A stretch of DNA of 64,000 nucleotides from Tsukamurella tyrosinosolvens (GTDB lineage Bacteria; Actinomycetota; Actinomycetes; Mycobacteriales; Mycobacteriaceae). The notes under the pieces were generated by a model. It worked only from the letters and a program-made list of their open reading frames with translations. It was not told the origin of the DNA and ran no database searches. Position 1 is the first letter of the stretch; every line of letters starts with the position of its first letter. Below are positions 1 through 8,706 of this stretch, piece after piece. The DNA lies in assembly GCF_900104775.1 (NCBI RefSeq), contig NZ_FNSA01000003.1, positions 3,286,001 through 3,350,000 on the forward strand, in the 5' to 3' direction. The translations under genes were made by a program, and so were the position numbers.

Positions 1-281
1 CCGCGCGGCTCACCGGGGGCACGTTCACGCTCAACAACTACGGCGTCTTCGGCGTCGACGGTTCCGCACCGATCATCAACCACCCCGAGGCGGCGATCCT
101 GGGGATCGGGCGGATCCTCGACCGGCCCTGGGTGGTCGACGGTGCCATCGTCGTTCGCAAGGTCGCCCAGATCTCCCTCGCTTTCGACCACCGCGTGTGC
201 GACGGCGGCGAGGCGGGCGGCTTCCTACGGCTGTTCGCCGACTACGTCGAGGACCCGGTCCGGGCGCTCGCGTACCTCTGA
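1..281 (+). CDS. 2-oxoacid dehydrogenase E2 acyltransferase, C-terminal fragment
   Basis: The reading frame is open from base 3 to the TGA at 279-281; the 5' part lies outside the window. The fragment encodes about 92 residues of the catalytic (chloramphenicol-acetyltransferase-like) domain of a dihydrolipoyl acyltransferase, the E2 core of a pyruvate or branched-chain 2-oxoacid dehydrogenase complex. Seen directly: TLNNYGVFG, INHPEAAILGIG and the active-site motif HRVCDGG (family pattern H-R-x-x-D-G, whose His acts as catalytic base). The lipoyl and E1/E3-binding domains that would show which complex it serves are not visible. The 3' end overlaps the convergent ceramidase gene by 40 bp. Confidence 0.9.
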   Translation, partial: ARLTGGTFTLNNYGVFGVDGSAPIINHPEAAILGIGRILDRPWVVDGAIVVRKVAQISLAFDHRVCDGGEAGGFLRLFADYVEDPVRALAYL

Positions 282-2119
282 GCGGTCGCCGAGAGAGGCT
301 GGGGAACCCGGACGACGACCCAGGTGTACCGGCCCGGCACGGCCTCGGCGTAGCCGACCCGGTACTCGCCGGGCCGTCCGGCGAGGTCGACGGTGACGGT
401 CGCGGTGAACGCCGATCCCCTTCGTCGCCAGGTGATCTCGGTCGACGGCGCGTCGTCGTCGGCGACGGGCAGCCAGCGGTCACCGTCACGCCGCTCCACC
501 CGTGCGTAGCTGTCGGGGATCACCCGGTTCGGGTGCGGGCAGTCGAAGTCGACGGCGAGCAGGCCGTCCGGAGCCGGTGTCCGCACGGCCGCGACGCGGA
601 CCGGGCGGGGACGGCTCAGCACCGTCGAGCCCGCCGGTGACCCGATCCGCCCGGCGCGCTGCCGCGACGGTGGCGTGCCCGGTTCGCAGGGGCGACCCGC
701 GGCGAGGTCGGCGGCGATCCGCTGGGCGGCCTCGACGAAGGCCGCGAGCTCGTTGCGCCCGAAGACGGTGCTCCCGGCCTCGTAGCGCTGCGCGTCGTAC
801 TCCTCGGGCGTGGTGAGGTAGTGGGCGTAGCCGTTGGCGTAGCCCTGCACCAACACGTCGTCGGCGTCGATCCCGGCCGCGGCGGCGACGGCGGCACGGA
901 GCCGGGCCCCCGCCATGACGGTGACCTCCACCGGCAGGCAGAGCAGGTGCAGCTCTCCCAGCCGGATCAGCTGCACGGGCAGGGTTTCCTGCACCCAGCC
1001 GAGCGCCCCTGCCGGAAGGAGCATCTCCTTCGGAGCCTGCTGCGCGGCGAGGACCGGCCGGCGGCGATACAGCGCCCGGCTGATCGCGCCGATGCGGTTG
1101 CCGAGCCCCTGGTGGAACGCCGGCGACCCGATCCCGTCGGTCGTGCCGGCGGCGAAGGCGGCACCGAGGACGGCCCGCCCGGTGGGGCCGGTCGCGGTCT
1201 GCGCGGCGCCGAGGTCCACATACGTGAGCCGGTAGTCGAGCGCCGGGGTCAGCGGCCGGCCGGGCCCGTCGGCGAGGCGGCGTGCGGCGTCGAGCTGGCG
1301 CCGGCCGATCTCGGCGGTGTTGTCCCGTTCGTCGTCGGTGGGGCCGTGGCCGGCGCTGCCGCCGAGGTTCGGCGACATGTCGCCGGCGTTGGTCTGCGCG
1401 AACGCGGCGACGAAGTCGGGACGGTCCGCGCGCTCGGCGGCCTCCCAGGCGGCCGCCGCCCAGCCCTTGTTGTCGGAGCTGAGGAGGCGGTTGCCGTTGC
1501 CCATCGACGTGCAGTGCACGGCGAACCAGTCGACCGCGGCGCGCAGCTCCCCATCGCGCTCGATGCGCAGCAGGGTGACGGCGGGGTCGATGCGCAGCGG
1601 CAACAGGTCGCGGTCCGGATTCCGGTCGAAGGAGCTCGCGCTGCGGTTCACGGAGGCGTCGCGCAGCTCGCCGCGGGCGAGCGAGAGCTCGGCGGGCGCA
1701 AGAGCCGCTTCCGCGTCGAGGACGGCGCGCACCACCCCGTCGACGAGGCGGTGGAAGGTGCGGCGGTGCTGCCCCAGGGTGGTGATGTTGTACAGCAGGT
1801 GCCGGCCGTGGCCGCCGGGGCCGCAGTGCGTGTGGGTGGCGGTGAGCACGACGTTCTCCGCGGAGAGGCGGCCGGCGGTCGCGGCGGCGAGCCGGTCGGT
1901 GATCTCGTCGACGGCCGCCTGGAAGAACATCCCGATGTCGGCGACGACGTAGGCCACGCGGTGCGCGGGCGTGGCGACGACGACGGCGCGCGCCCACTGC
2001 CGGGTGAGCAGGCCGCGGCCGCGCTGGCCCGGCATGCCGTAGCCCATCAGGCCGACGCCCCACGGCTCCCCCGTGATGTCCGTCTTCGCCCAGCCGGCCC
2101 GCCAACCCGTCGCAGTCAC
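242..2119 (-). CDS. Neutral/alkaline ceramidase
   Basis: A 625-residue neutral ceramidase, which hydrolyses the N-acyl bond of ceramide to sphingosine and fatty acid. Family landmarks are present: the N-terminal DITG...GLMGYG segment, zinc-ligand region THTHCGPGG (His96 and His98), VHCTSMGNGN (His202), SSDNKG, and NAGDMSPN with the presumed catalytic Ser249. The C-terminal 120 residues fit the family's Ig-like domain. The GTG start at 2119 is preferred over an in-frame start at 2215 because the extra 32 residues are low-complexity and Arg-rich, and a TAACCT hexamer lies 7 nt before the GTG (leaderless start). No signal peptide is visible, which is unusual for a family often secreted. It is divergent from the small secreted protein at 2228. 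Confidence 0.88.
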   Translation of the reverse strand: MTATGWRAGWAKTDITGEPWGVGLMGYGMPGQRGRGLLTRQWARAVVVATPAHRVAYVVADIGMFFQAAVDEITDRLAAATAGRLSAENVVLTATHTHCGPGGHGRHLLYNITTLGQHRRTFHRLVDGVVRAVLDAEAALAPAELSLARGELRDASVNRSASSFDRNPDRDLLPLRIDPAVTLLRIERDGELRAAVDWFAVHCTSMGNGNRLLSSDNKGWAAAAWEAAERADRPDFVAAFAQTNAGDMSPNLGGSAGHGPTDDERDNTAEIGRRQLDAARRLADGPGRPLTPALDYRLTYVDLGAAQTATGPTGRAVLGAAFAAGTTDGIGSPAFHQGLGNRIGAISRALYRRRPVLAAQQAPKEMLLPAGALGWVQETLPVQLIRLGELHLLCLPVEVTVMAGARLRAAVAAAAGIDADDVLVQGYANGYAHYLTTPEEYDAQRYEAGSTVFGRNELAAFVEAAQRIAADLAAGRPCEPGTPPSRQRAGRIGSPAGSTVLSRPRPVRVAAVRTPAPDGLLAVDFDCPHPNRVIPDSYARVERRDGDRWLPVADDDAPSTEITWRRRGSAFTATVTVDLAGRPGEYRVGYAEAVPGRYTWVVVRVPQPLSATAQRYASARTGSST

Positions 2120-2126
2120 GGTTTCG

Positions 2127-2132
2127 AGGTTA
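2127..2132 (-). promoter_or_regulatory. -10 hexamer of the ceramidase gene (leaderless)
   Basis: TAACCT on the minus strand fits the actinobacterial TANNNT -10 pattern. Seven nucleotides separate it from the GTG at 2119, so transcription would begin at or next to the start codon. No convincing -35 and no ribosome-binding site are seen. Confidence 0.5.
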
Positions 2133-2227
2133 GAACGTCCCCTGCGCGGCGGCGTCGACCGGCGTAAGGTCGGTCGCGCGATGAAGGAACGGTCGCCAGC
2201 CACCGCAGCCGACACCAGGACATCGAC

Positions 2228-2536
2228 ATGCGTACTCTCGCAGCAATAGTCGCCACCGCAGCCATCACCTTCTCCGGAGCCGGCATCGCGGCCGCCGCCG
2301 ACGAGGAGACCGAGAAGCCCCCCACCGCCACCATCGAGACCGGGGACTCCCCGCGCGAGGTGGGGACTGCGCCCGAGTCGCCGGGCATCATCGAACCGGT
2401 CGCCGCGCCCGAATCGGCGTCGGACCCCATCGAGAACGGCGCCGAGCCGGCGGCCGCGAGCGAGCCGCGCCCGGACCCCGAGGCCGCGACGGCGGACGAG
2501 CTGATCGAGGCGACCGCGCCCGACGAGGAGGAGTGA
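2228..2536 (+). CDS. Small secreted acidic protein of unknown function
   Basis: A 102-residue protein I do not recognise. Residues 1-24 form a signal peptide (MRTLAAIVATAAITFSGAG..., with an AAAA stretch before the likely cleavage site). The mature part is low-complexity, rich in Glu, Ala and Pro, strongly acidic and free of Cys, ending DEEE. It should be an intrinsically disordered exported or wall-associated peptide. The ATG has an AGGA 7-10 nt upstream. It lies divergent to the ceramidase gene with a spacer of 108 bp, and ends 10 bp from the convergent NTF2-like gene. Confidence 0.7.
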   Translation: MRTLAAIVATAAITFSGAGIAAAADEETEKPPTATIETGDSPREVGTAPESPGIIEPVAAPESASDPIENGAEPAAASEPRPDPEAATADELIEATAPDEEE

Positions 2537-2546
2537 CCCCAGCGGG

Positions 2547-3119
2547 TCAGTCGTCGAGGCCGGGCGGCGCGGTCCGCGTCAGCCTCGGGTCGGGCTCGCG
2601 ACCGGACATCCGGAGCGCGCCGACGAGGACCCGCCCCAGCGTCACCAGGCCTTTCGGGCTGCGCAGGTTCAGGCCCGCGATGAGCTGCCGCAGGATGGTC
2701 AGCTGGTCGAAGTAGATCCGCTCGGCGACGAGGTTCTCCTGCTCGTCGAAGACGAAGTAGGCGGTCATCCGGGTGCGGTGACGACCGCCGGTGGGCGGGA
2801 TCGCTCCGAGCGGCCCGCGCTGCGTCCCGAGCAGCCAGAACTCGACGATCACCGCGTCCACGCTGTGCCGCAGCGCGATGAGTTCGTGGTCCTGGTCGGG
2901 GAAGGCGACGCGGGTGTCCGCGTAGTAGTCGCGCACCTCGCCGTCGCCGTCGTGCACCGTCATCGGGGCGATCAGCTCGTAGTGCGGGTGCGGGAACGTC
3001 GAGAGCGTGGCGTCCCAGTCCTGGCGCACCTCGTCGTGGAAGTGGTCGAGCACCACCTTCTCGCGGGCGCGGAGCACGGACGCGGGCGGCATCACGAAAC
3101 GGGACGTGTGGGCGATCAT
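2547..3119 (-). CDS. NTF2/SnoaL-like protein
   Basis: A 190-residue protein resembling SnoaL-like/nuclear transport factor 2 folds: an N-terminal helical stretch (LRAREKVVLDHFHDEVRQDWD), then alternating strands with HPHYELIAPM, VRDYYADTRVAFPDQDHEL and TRMTAYFVFDEQENLVAERIYFD. Such proteins bind small hydrophobic ligands or catalyse simple isomerisation or hydration; the substrate cannot be told from sequence. The ATG at 3119 lies 6 nt after a TAAAAT hexamer (leaderless). It is divergent from a TetR gene, and the shared 62-bp spacer contains a palindrome that overlaps this promoter, so the TetR protein is its likely repressor. Confidence 0.7.
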   Translation of the reverse strand: MIAHTSRFVMPPASVLRAREKVVLDHFHDEVRQDWDATLSTFPHPHYELIAPMTVHDGDGEVRDYYADTRVAFPDQDHELIALRHSVDAVIVEFWLLGTQRGPLGAIPPTGGRHRTRMTAYFVFDEQENLVAERIYFDQLTILRQLIAGLNLRSPKGLVTLGRVLVGALRMSGREPDPRLTRTAPPGLDD

Positions 3120-3125
3120 GGCGCC

Positions 3126-3131
3126 ATTTTA
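3126..3131 (-). promoter_or_regulatory. -10 hexamer of the NTF2-like gene
   Basis: TAAAAT on the minus strand, 6 nt before the ATG at 3119, implies a leaderless mRNA. It partly overlaps the palindrome at 3129-3147. Confidence 0.55.
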
Positions 3132-3147
3132 CCCACAGTGTGGATAA
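3129..3147. promoter_or_regulatory. Probable TetR operator
   Basis: TTACCCACAGTGTGGATAA is a 19-bp inverted repeat around one central base with a single mismatched pair. It sits in the spacer between the divergent NTF2-like and TetR genes and overlaps the minus-strand -10. Size, symmetry and position fit an autoregulatory TetR operator. AT-rich flanks stand out in this GC-rich window. Confidence 0.65.
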
Positions 3148-3181
3148 TTTCGGGTGCCGAAAGTAGGGGATGATGGGGTTC

Positions 3182-3856
3182 ATGACCACGCCGCGGCCCC
3201 GTCGGGGGCGCCCCGCCCTCGGGGCGCCGAGACTCTCGCGCGACGCGGTCGTCGAGGCGGCGCTCACGCTGATCGACCGCGACGGGGTCGCCGAGGTCGG
3301 GATGCGGTCCATCGCGCGGCACCTGTCGGTGGACGCGAAGAGCCTCTACAACCACGTGCGCGACAAGGACGACCTGCTCGATGCGGTGACCGAGCACCTG
3401 CTCCGGTCGATCGTCGTGCACGAGCCCACCGGCGATCTCCGCGCCGACCTCGCGGGCGTGGCCCGCGCGTTCCGCACCGCCGCGCAGGCGCACCCCCGGG
3501 CGGCGACGCTGGTGTTGACCCGGCAGGTGCAGTCCGTGGCCGCGCTCGCGCCCACCCAGTCGATCCTCGAGGTCCTCCTCACCGCCGGCTTCCCGCCCGC
3601 CGAGGCCGTTCACCTCATGCGCTCGCAGCTCGCCGCCCTCATCGGAACCCTGCTCCGCGAGTTCGAGGCGGCACCGACGTTCGGCATGACGGACGCCGAG
3701 GCCATCGCGCGCCGCGAGGCGGGCCTCGCGGCCTGCGGCCTGCCGGCCGTCGAGTCGGTGGCGGCGGATCTCGCGCGGTTCGACGCGGACGCCGAGTTCG
3801 AGTACATGATCGCCCTGTCGATCAGCGCCGTCGAGGCCCGGCTCCCGCAGCGCTGA
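3182..3856 (+). CDS. TetR-family transcriptional regulator
   Basis: About 224 residues. The N-terminal helix-turn-helix spans roughly residues 20-65 (LSRDAVVEAALTLIDRDGV, then MRSIARHLSVDAKSLYNHVRDKDDLL). The C-terminal two thirds resemble the TetR_C domain of tetracycline-repressor-like proteins, including a FEYMIALSIS segment near the end. The start could also be one of two ATGs at 3170 and 3173; I prefer 3182 because GGGG lies 3-6 nt before it and the protein then begins with the basic arm TTPRPRRGRPAL. It probably represses itself and the divergent NTF2-like gene through the 3129-3147 palindrome. Confidence 0.8.
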   Translation: MTTPRPRRGRPALGAPRLSRDAVVEAALTLIDRDGVAEVGMRSIARHLSVDAKSLYNHVRDKDDLLDAVTEHLLRSIVVHEPTGDLRADLAGVARAFRTAAQAHPRAATLVLTRQVQSVAALAPTQSILEVLLTAGFPPAEAVHLMRSQLAALIGTLLREFEAAPTFGMTDAEAIARREAGLAACGLPAVESVAADLARFDADAEFEYMIALSISAVEARLPQR

Positions 3857-3865
3857 CGGTCCGGA

Positions 3866-5857
3866 CTAGCCGATCCGCAGCGGGTCGATCTGAATCCGGA
3901 CGGGGTTGCCCTCACGCCGCAGGCTCCGCCCCACCTGTGCCAGGAAGAGCGCCCGCGCGAGCGCGCGCCCGTCGCGCCGCGCGACGCGCACCAGCAGCCG
4001 CTGCGGCGGCGGCCCCTCGTCGGGGGCGCCGGGGATCCGCACCCCGGGCGGCAGGTCGACGGGGCCGAGCACCTCGGCACCGTCGGGCAGGGTCGCGGTG
4101 TCGGCGACGGCCCGGATGTCGGCCTCGGCACCGTCGAGCGCGGCGAGGTGGGTGGCGGGCGGGAAGCCGACCTCGGCCCGCTCGGCGAGTTCGGCGGCGG
4201 CGAAACCGGCCGCGTCCCAGCGGATCAGGGCCTGCACCGCGCGGATCCCGGCATCGGCGCCGCAAACGACGGCGCCGTCGGCGGCGACCAGCGCGGTCGC
4301 GTTCATCCACCGCCGGAAGGTCTCCTCCGCGGCGCGCAGGTCCGCCCGGCCCAGCAGCAACCACCCGTCGAGCAGCAGCGCCGCGCCGTAGCCGCCCTCG
4401 ACCACGGGCTCCGCGCCGGGCGTCGCGACCACGATCCGCCGCCCCGCAGGGACGTCGGCGTGCACCGTCTCGCCGCCCGAGACGGTGACGGCCGCCCCCG
4501 GGAAGGCCCGGCCCAGCTCCTCGGCGGTGCGCATCGTCCCGACGATCACCGCCCGCATCGTGGTCCCGCCGCAGGCTTGGCACCGGTACCCGGAGTCCTC
4601 GTGCGCGCACCAGCGGCAGCGCAGGACGCCGCGATCGGCCTGCTCGAGGGGGCCGTGGCAGCGGCGACACCGGGCGGGGGTGCGGCATCGCTCGCAGGAC
4701 AGCGCCGGCGCGTAGCCGCGGCGCGGCACCTGCACGAGCACCGGGCGCTCGGCGTCGAGCGCCTCCCGCGCGGCCGCGAAGGCCGCGGCCGGCAGGCGCG
4801 CCGAGCGCGCGAGCGGGTCGCGGGCCAGGGCGACGTCCGAGTCCGCGGTCCCGGCGATGCGGGGCGAGCGGCTGCGCACTAGCTCGCGGGGCGCGGTGAT
4901 CTCCGCGGCCCAGCCGGCCTCCACGAGCGCCTGCGATTCGGGGGTGCGGGCGAAGCCGCCGAGGACGAGCGCCGCGCCCTCCTGGTGCGCGCGCAGCGCG
5001 AGGACCTCCCGCGTGTGCGGGTACGGCGCGCGCGGCTCGACGAGGGATTCGTCGCCGTCGTCCCACAGGGCGACGAGGCCGAGGTCCGGCAGCGGCGCGA
5101 ACGCGGCGCTGCGAGTGCCGAGGACGACGCGGGTGCGGCCGAGCAGCGCGAGGAGCCACCGCCGGTAGCGGGCCGACGGTCCGAGGCCGGCGGCCAGCAC
5201 CGCGGGGTCGAGGTCCGCGCACGCGGCGGCGAGCCGGTCGAGATCGGCCTGGTCCGGGACGATCAGCAGGGCCGTGCGCCCGGACGCGACGACGGTGGCC
5301 GCGAGCTCGGCGAGGCGCGCCGCCCAGTCCTCCCCCGGCAGCGCCTGCCAGACGGCGCGCGGCGACCGTCCTGCGACGGCGGCCGCCGCGAACTGGGCGC
5401 CGTGCGTGTACTCGCCGAGGGCGGCTGCGGGCGCCTCCGGCACCGTCGGCGCGGCGGGCTCCTGCTCGAGCAGCGTCTTCTCGACGCGCGCGTGCCGCGG
5501 CGGGATCGCGAGCCGCAGCACGTCGGCCCGGGTCCCCGCGTAGCGCGCCGCGACCTCGGTGACGAGTCGCAGCACGGGCGGCGTCAGGACGGGCAGCGGG
5601 GAGACCACGCGCTGCAGCGGGGCGAGCCTGCCCTCGTGCTCGGTGCGCGGGAGCCGCTCGAGAAGGTAGCCGTCGACGAGCCGGCCCGAGAACCGGACGC
5701 GCACTCGCACGCCCGGCTGCGCCTGCTCGTGCAGCTCGGGCGGCACGAGATAGTCGAACTCCCGATCGAGGTGGCTGACCTGCAGCAGGGGCAGGACGCG
5801 GGCGATCGGGAGTTCGACGGCCGCCTGTGCGGCCTCGGCGGGGCCGAGTGCGGTCAC
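3866..5857 (-). CDS. priA: Primosomal protein N' (PriA), helicase motifs degenerate
   Basis: A 663-residue PriA homologue involved in replication restart. The N-terminal 3'-DNA-binding region (VLPLLQVSHLDREFDYLVP, VRVRFSGRLVDGYLL) is clear. The zinc-binding domain has four C-x2-C pairs (CERC, CRRC, CRWC, CQAC) at about residues 388-432. The helicase core is broken: no GxxGxGKT Walker A loop, and the DEAH position reads WDDGDE near residue 265. Actinobacterial PriA proteins are known to lack these motifs, so this is a family trait and not local decay; it may act as a structural loader. The GTG at 5857 lies 18 nt past the metK stop; an ATG farther upstream would overlap metK by 52 bp. Confidence 0.88.
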   Translation of the reverse strand: MTALGPAEAAQAAVELPIARVLPLLQVSHLDREFDYLVPPELHEQAQPGVRVRVRFSGRLVDGYLLERLPRTEHEGRLAPLQRVVSPLPVLTPPVLRLVTEVAARYAGTRADVLRLAIPPRHARVEKTLLEQEPAAPTVPEAPAAALGEYTHGAQFAAAAVAGRSPRAVWQALPGEDWAARLAELAATVVASGRTALLIVPDQADLDRLAAACADLDPAVLAAGLGPSARYRRWLLALLGRTRVVLGTRSAAFAPLPDLGLVALWDDGDESLVEPRAPYPHTREVLALRAHQEGAALVLGGFARTPESQALVEAGWAAEITAPRELVRSRSPRIAGTADSDVALARDPLARSARLPAAAFAAAREALDAERPVLVQVPRRGYAPALSCERCRTPARCRRCHGPLEQADRGVLRCRWCAHEDSGYRCQACGGTTMRAVIVGTMRTAEELGRAFPGAAVTVSGGETVHADVPAGRRIVVATPGAEPVVEGGYGAALLLDGWLLLGRADLRAAEETFRRWMNATALVAADGAVVCGADAGIRAVQALIRWDAAGFAAAELAERAEVGFPPATHLAALDGAEADIRAVADTATLPDGAEVLGPVDLPPGVRIPGAPDEGPPPQRLLVRVARRDGRALARALFLAQVGRSLRREGNPVRIQIDPLRIG

Positions 5858-5874
5858 ACCGGTCGGGGCGGGTG

Positions 5875-7098
5875 TCAGAGGCCGGCCGCGGAGCGCAGGG
5901 CGTCCACGCGGTCGGTGCGCTCCCACGGCAGGTCGATGTCGGTGCGACCGAAGTGGCCGTACGCCGCGGTGGGCGCGTAGATCGGCCGCAGGAGGTCGAG
6001 GTCGTTGATGATGGCGCGCGGGCGCAGGTCGAAGACCTGCGCGATGGCCTGCTGGATCTTGATCGGGTCGAGCTGCTCGGTGCCGAACGTCTCGACGAAC
6101 AGGCCGACGGGCGCCGCCTTGCCGATGGCGTAGGCGACCTGCACCTCGATCCGCTCCGCGAGGCCCGCGGCGACGGCGTTCTTCGCCACCCAGCGCATCG
6201 CGTACGCGGCCGAGCGGTCCACCTTCGACGGATCCTTGCCGGAGAAGGCGCCGCCGCCGTGGCGGGCCATGCCGCCGTAGGTGTCGACGATGATCTTGCG
6301 GCCGGTCAGGCCCGCGTCACCCATCGGTCCGCCGAGCACGAACTTGCCGGTCGGGTTCACCAGCAGCCGCACCTCGGAGGTGTCGAGGCTGGGCAGGTTG
6401 AGGTCGGTGATGACCGTGTTGAGGACGTGGGTGCGCAGGTCGGGGGCGAGCATGCCGTCGATGTCGATGTCGGCGGCGTGCTGGCTGGAGATGACCACGG
6501 TGTCGAGGCGGACGGGCTGCTCGCCCGCGTACTCGATGGTGACCTGGGTCTTGCCGTCCGGACGCAGGTAGGGCAGGGTGCCGTTCTTGCGGACCTCGGT
6601 GAGCCGGCGCGAGAGGCGGTGCGCGAGCGAGATCGGCAGCGGCATCAGCTCGGGGGTGTCCGAGCAGGCGTAGCCGAACATCAGGCCCTGGTCGCCGGCG
6701 CCCTGGGCGTCGATCTCGTCCTGCGCGCCGTCGACGCGGTGCTCGTAGGCCCGGTCGACGCCCTGCGCGATCTCGGGGCTCTGCGCGCCGATCGCGATGT
6801 TCACGCCGCAGGAGTTGCCGTCGAAGCCCTTGGCGGAGCTGTCGTAGCCGATCTCGAGAACCTTGTCGCGCACGATGTGCGGGATGTCGGCGTAGGCGGA
6901 GGTGGTGACCTCGCCGGCGACGTGGACCTGGCCGGTGGTGACGAGGGTCTCGACCGCGACGCGCGACGTCGGGTCCTCGGCGAGGAGGGCGTCGAGGATG
7001 GAGTCCGAGATGGCGTCACAGATCTTGTCCGGGTGGCCCTCGGTGACCGACTCGCTGGTGAACAGGCGGTGGGCGGAACTGGCGAAACCGGAAACCAC
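5875..7098 (-). CDS. metK: S-adenosylmethionine synthase
   Basis: A 407-residue methionine adenosyltransferase making S-adenosylmethionine from methionine and ATP. Canonical motifs: [12 protein letters not shown] (His22 region), [12 protein letters not shown], and the phosphate-binding loop [16 protein letters not shown]. Full length for the family. Translation starts at a GTG preceded by GAGAGGA at about 9 nt. It is the fifth gene of the minus-strand run mihF-gmk-rpoZ-coaBC-metK-priA, 38 bp after coaBC. That gap is too small for a SAM riboswitch and none is seen. Confidence 0.97.
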   Translation of the reverse strand: MVSGFASSAHRLFTSESVTEGHPDKICDAISDSILDALLAEDPTSRVAVETLVTTGQVHVAGEVTTSAYADIPHIVRDKVLEIGYDSSAKGFDGNSCGVNIAIGAQSPEIAQGVDRAYEHRVDGAQDEIDAQGAGDQGLMFGYACSDTPELMPLPISLAHRLSRRLTEVRKNGTLPYLRPDGKTQVTIEYAGEQPVRLDTVVISSQHAADIDIDGMLAPDLRTHVLNTVITDLNLPSLDTSEVRLLVNPTGKFVLGGPMGDAGLTGRKIIVDTYGGMARHGGGAFSGKDPSKVDRSAAYAMRWVAKNAVAAGLAERIEVQVAYAIGKAAPVGLFVETFGTEQLDPIKIQQAIAQVFDLRPRAIINDLDLLRPIYAPTAAYGHFGRTDIDLPWERTDRVDALRSAAGL

Positions 7099-7136
7099 TT
7101 CGGACGTCCTCTCGATGATGTTTGCGATTGGAAAGG

Positions 7137-8375
7137 CTAGCGGGCGGCGTGCACCCGGGCGACGGCGGCATCCAGTATGCGCGCGGCCATCGCGGTCTTC
7201 GACCCGAGGGGCAGGGCGGTCTCGCCGCCGTCAGCACCGAGCAGCCAGCCGGAGTTCTCGTCGACCTCGAAGGCGCGACCGTCGCCGACGGCGTTGAGGA
7301 CCAGGAGGTCGCAGCCCTTGCGGCGCAGCTTGGCCCGCCCGTAGTCCAGAACCGAGCCGGCCGCGTCGCCGGTCTCGGCGGCGAAGCCCACGATGACGGC
7401 GTCGGAGCGCAGGGTGCCGTCGCGCCGCGCGGCGACGAGACCGGCGAGCACGTCGGGGTTTTCGATCATGGTGATCGATTCGAGGGCCTCGCTCTTACCG
7501 TCGGCGCCCTTCTTGAGCTTGGTGGTGGCGACGTCGGCGGGCCGGTAGTCGGCGACCGCGGCGGCCATGATCACGAGATCCGCGTCGGCGGCGTGCTCGG
7601 CCATCGCGGCCTGCAGATCCAGCGCGGAGGCGATGCGCACTACGTCGACGGCCGACGGGTCGGCGAGGCCGACGGTGTTGCCCGCGACCAGGGTGACGTG
7701 CGCGCCGCGCTGCGCCGCGAGCCGGGCCAGGGCGTACCCCTGCTTGCCGGAGCTGCGGTTCGTCAGGTAGCGGACGGGGTCGAGCGCCTCCTTGGTGCCG
7801 CCGGCCGAGACGACGACTCTGCGGCCCTCGAGGTCGCGGTTCAGGGCGCCGGGATGCTCCAGCAGCACGTCGGCGAGCGCGCCGATCTCGTCGGGCTCGG
7901 GCAGCCGGCCCGCGCCGGTGTCCTTACCGGTGAGCCGCCCCGAGGCGGGCTCGATGACGACGGCGCCGCGCTCGCGCAGCGTGGCGACGTTGGCGCGGGT
8001 GGCGGGGTGTTCCCACATCTCGGTGTGCATCGCCGGGGCGAAGACGACCGGGCACCGCGCGGTGAGCAGGGTGCCGGTGAGCAGGTCGTCGGCCCGTCCC
8101 TGGGCGGCGCGCGCCATCAGATCGGCGGTCGCCGGCGCGATCACGACGAGGTCGGCCGACTGCCCGAGGCGCACGTGCGGCACCTCGGGGATCGACTCGA
8201 AGACACCCGTCTGGACGGGGTTGCCCGACAGCGCCTCGAACGTCGCGGCGCCGACGAACTTGAGCGCGGACTCGGTGGGGATCACCCGCACCTCGTGCCC
8301 GCGTTCGGTGAAATGCCGGACCAGAGCGCACGCCTTGTAGGCGGCGATGCCGCCGCCGACACCGACGATGATCAT
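7137..8375 (-). CDS. coaBC: Bifunctional phosphopantothenoylcysteine decarboxylase/phosphopantothenate-cysteine ligase
   Basis: A 412-residue CoaBC (Dfp), catalysing two consecutive steps of coenzyme A synthesis. The N-terminal FMN-dependent CoaC half has [24 protein letters not shown] and PAMHTEMW (about residues 114-121, with His where many bacteria have Asn; I recall the same in mycobacteria). The C-terminal CoaB ligase half has [24 protein letters not shown] and KLKKG. The start lies 11 bp after the rpoZ stop; all genes of the run are closely packed and probably co-transcribed. Confidence 0.96.
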   Translation of the reverse strand: MIIVGVGGGIAAYKACALVRHFTERGHEVRVIPTESALKFVGAATFEALSGNPVQTGVFESIPEVPHVRLGQSADLVVIAPATADLMARAAQGRADDLLTGTLLTARCPVVFAPAMHTEMWEHPATRANVATLRERGAVVIEPASGRLTGKDTGAGRLPEPDEIGALADVLLEHPGALNRDLEGRRVVVSAGGTKEALDPVRYLTNRSSGKQGYALARLAAQRGAHVTLVAGNTVGLADPSAVDVVRIASALDLQAAMAEHAADADLVIMAAAVADYRPADVATTKLKKGADGKSEALESITMIENPDVLAGLVAARRDGTLRSDAVIVGFAAETGDAAGSVLDYGRAKLRRKGCDLLVLNAVGDGRAFEVDENSGWLLGADGGETALPLGSKTAMAARILDAAVARVHAAR

Positions 8376-8386
8376 GGGCTGTTAGC

Positions 8387-8659
8387 TCACTCGCCCTCGG
8401 TGTGCTCCAGGAGATCCTCGTGGATCTCGCGCATCGCGATCGACAGCGGCTTCTCGTGCAGGCCCGGCTCGACGAGCGGGCCGACGTACTCGAGGATGCC
8501 GTCGGACAGGCTGTTGTAGTAGTCGTTGATCTGCCGCGCGCGCTTGGCCGCGTAGATCACCAGGGCGTACTTCGAGGAGGTGCGCTCGAGCAGCTCGTCG
8601 ATCGGCGGGTTGGTGATGCCGAGCGGCTGGTCGTACACGGTCTCAGTGGTGGTGCTCAC
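8387..8659 (-). CDS. rpoZ: RNA polymerase omega subunit
   Basis: A 90-residue omega subunit that helps assemble and stabilise RNA polymerase by clamping beta'. Recognised by [28 protein letters not shown], here split as [20 protein letters not shown] and [11 protein letters not shown], and the acidic C-terminal end. The GTG start has AGGAG 5 nt upstream. It sits between gmk and coaBC, the usual actinobacterial arrangement. Confidence 0.95.
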   Translation of the reverse strand: MSTTTETVYDQPLGITNPPIDELLERTSSKYALVIYAAKRARQINDYYNSLSDGILEYVGPLVEPGLHEKPLSIAMREIHEDLLEHTEGE

Positions 8660-8706
8660 GCGTCTCCTACGTCACAAAAGTTCACGAACTCGCTTCGTCG
8701 CCCAGT

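Noticed and set aside
3866-5857. PriA as a decayed pseudogene because the helicase motifs are missing.
   Set aside because: The frame is intact, zinc cysteines are conserved, and the same loss is typical of actinobacterial PriA.
7099-7136. SAM riboswitch before metK.
   Set aside because: Only 38 bp separate coaBC and metK, too little for any SAM aptamer, and no aptamer-like pairing is seen.
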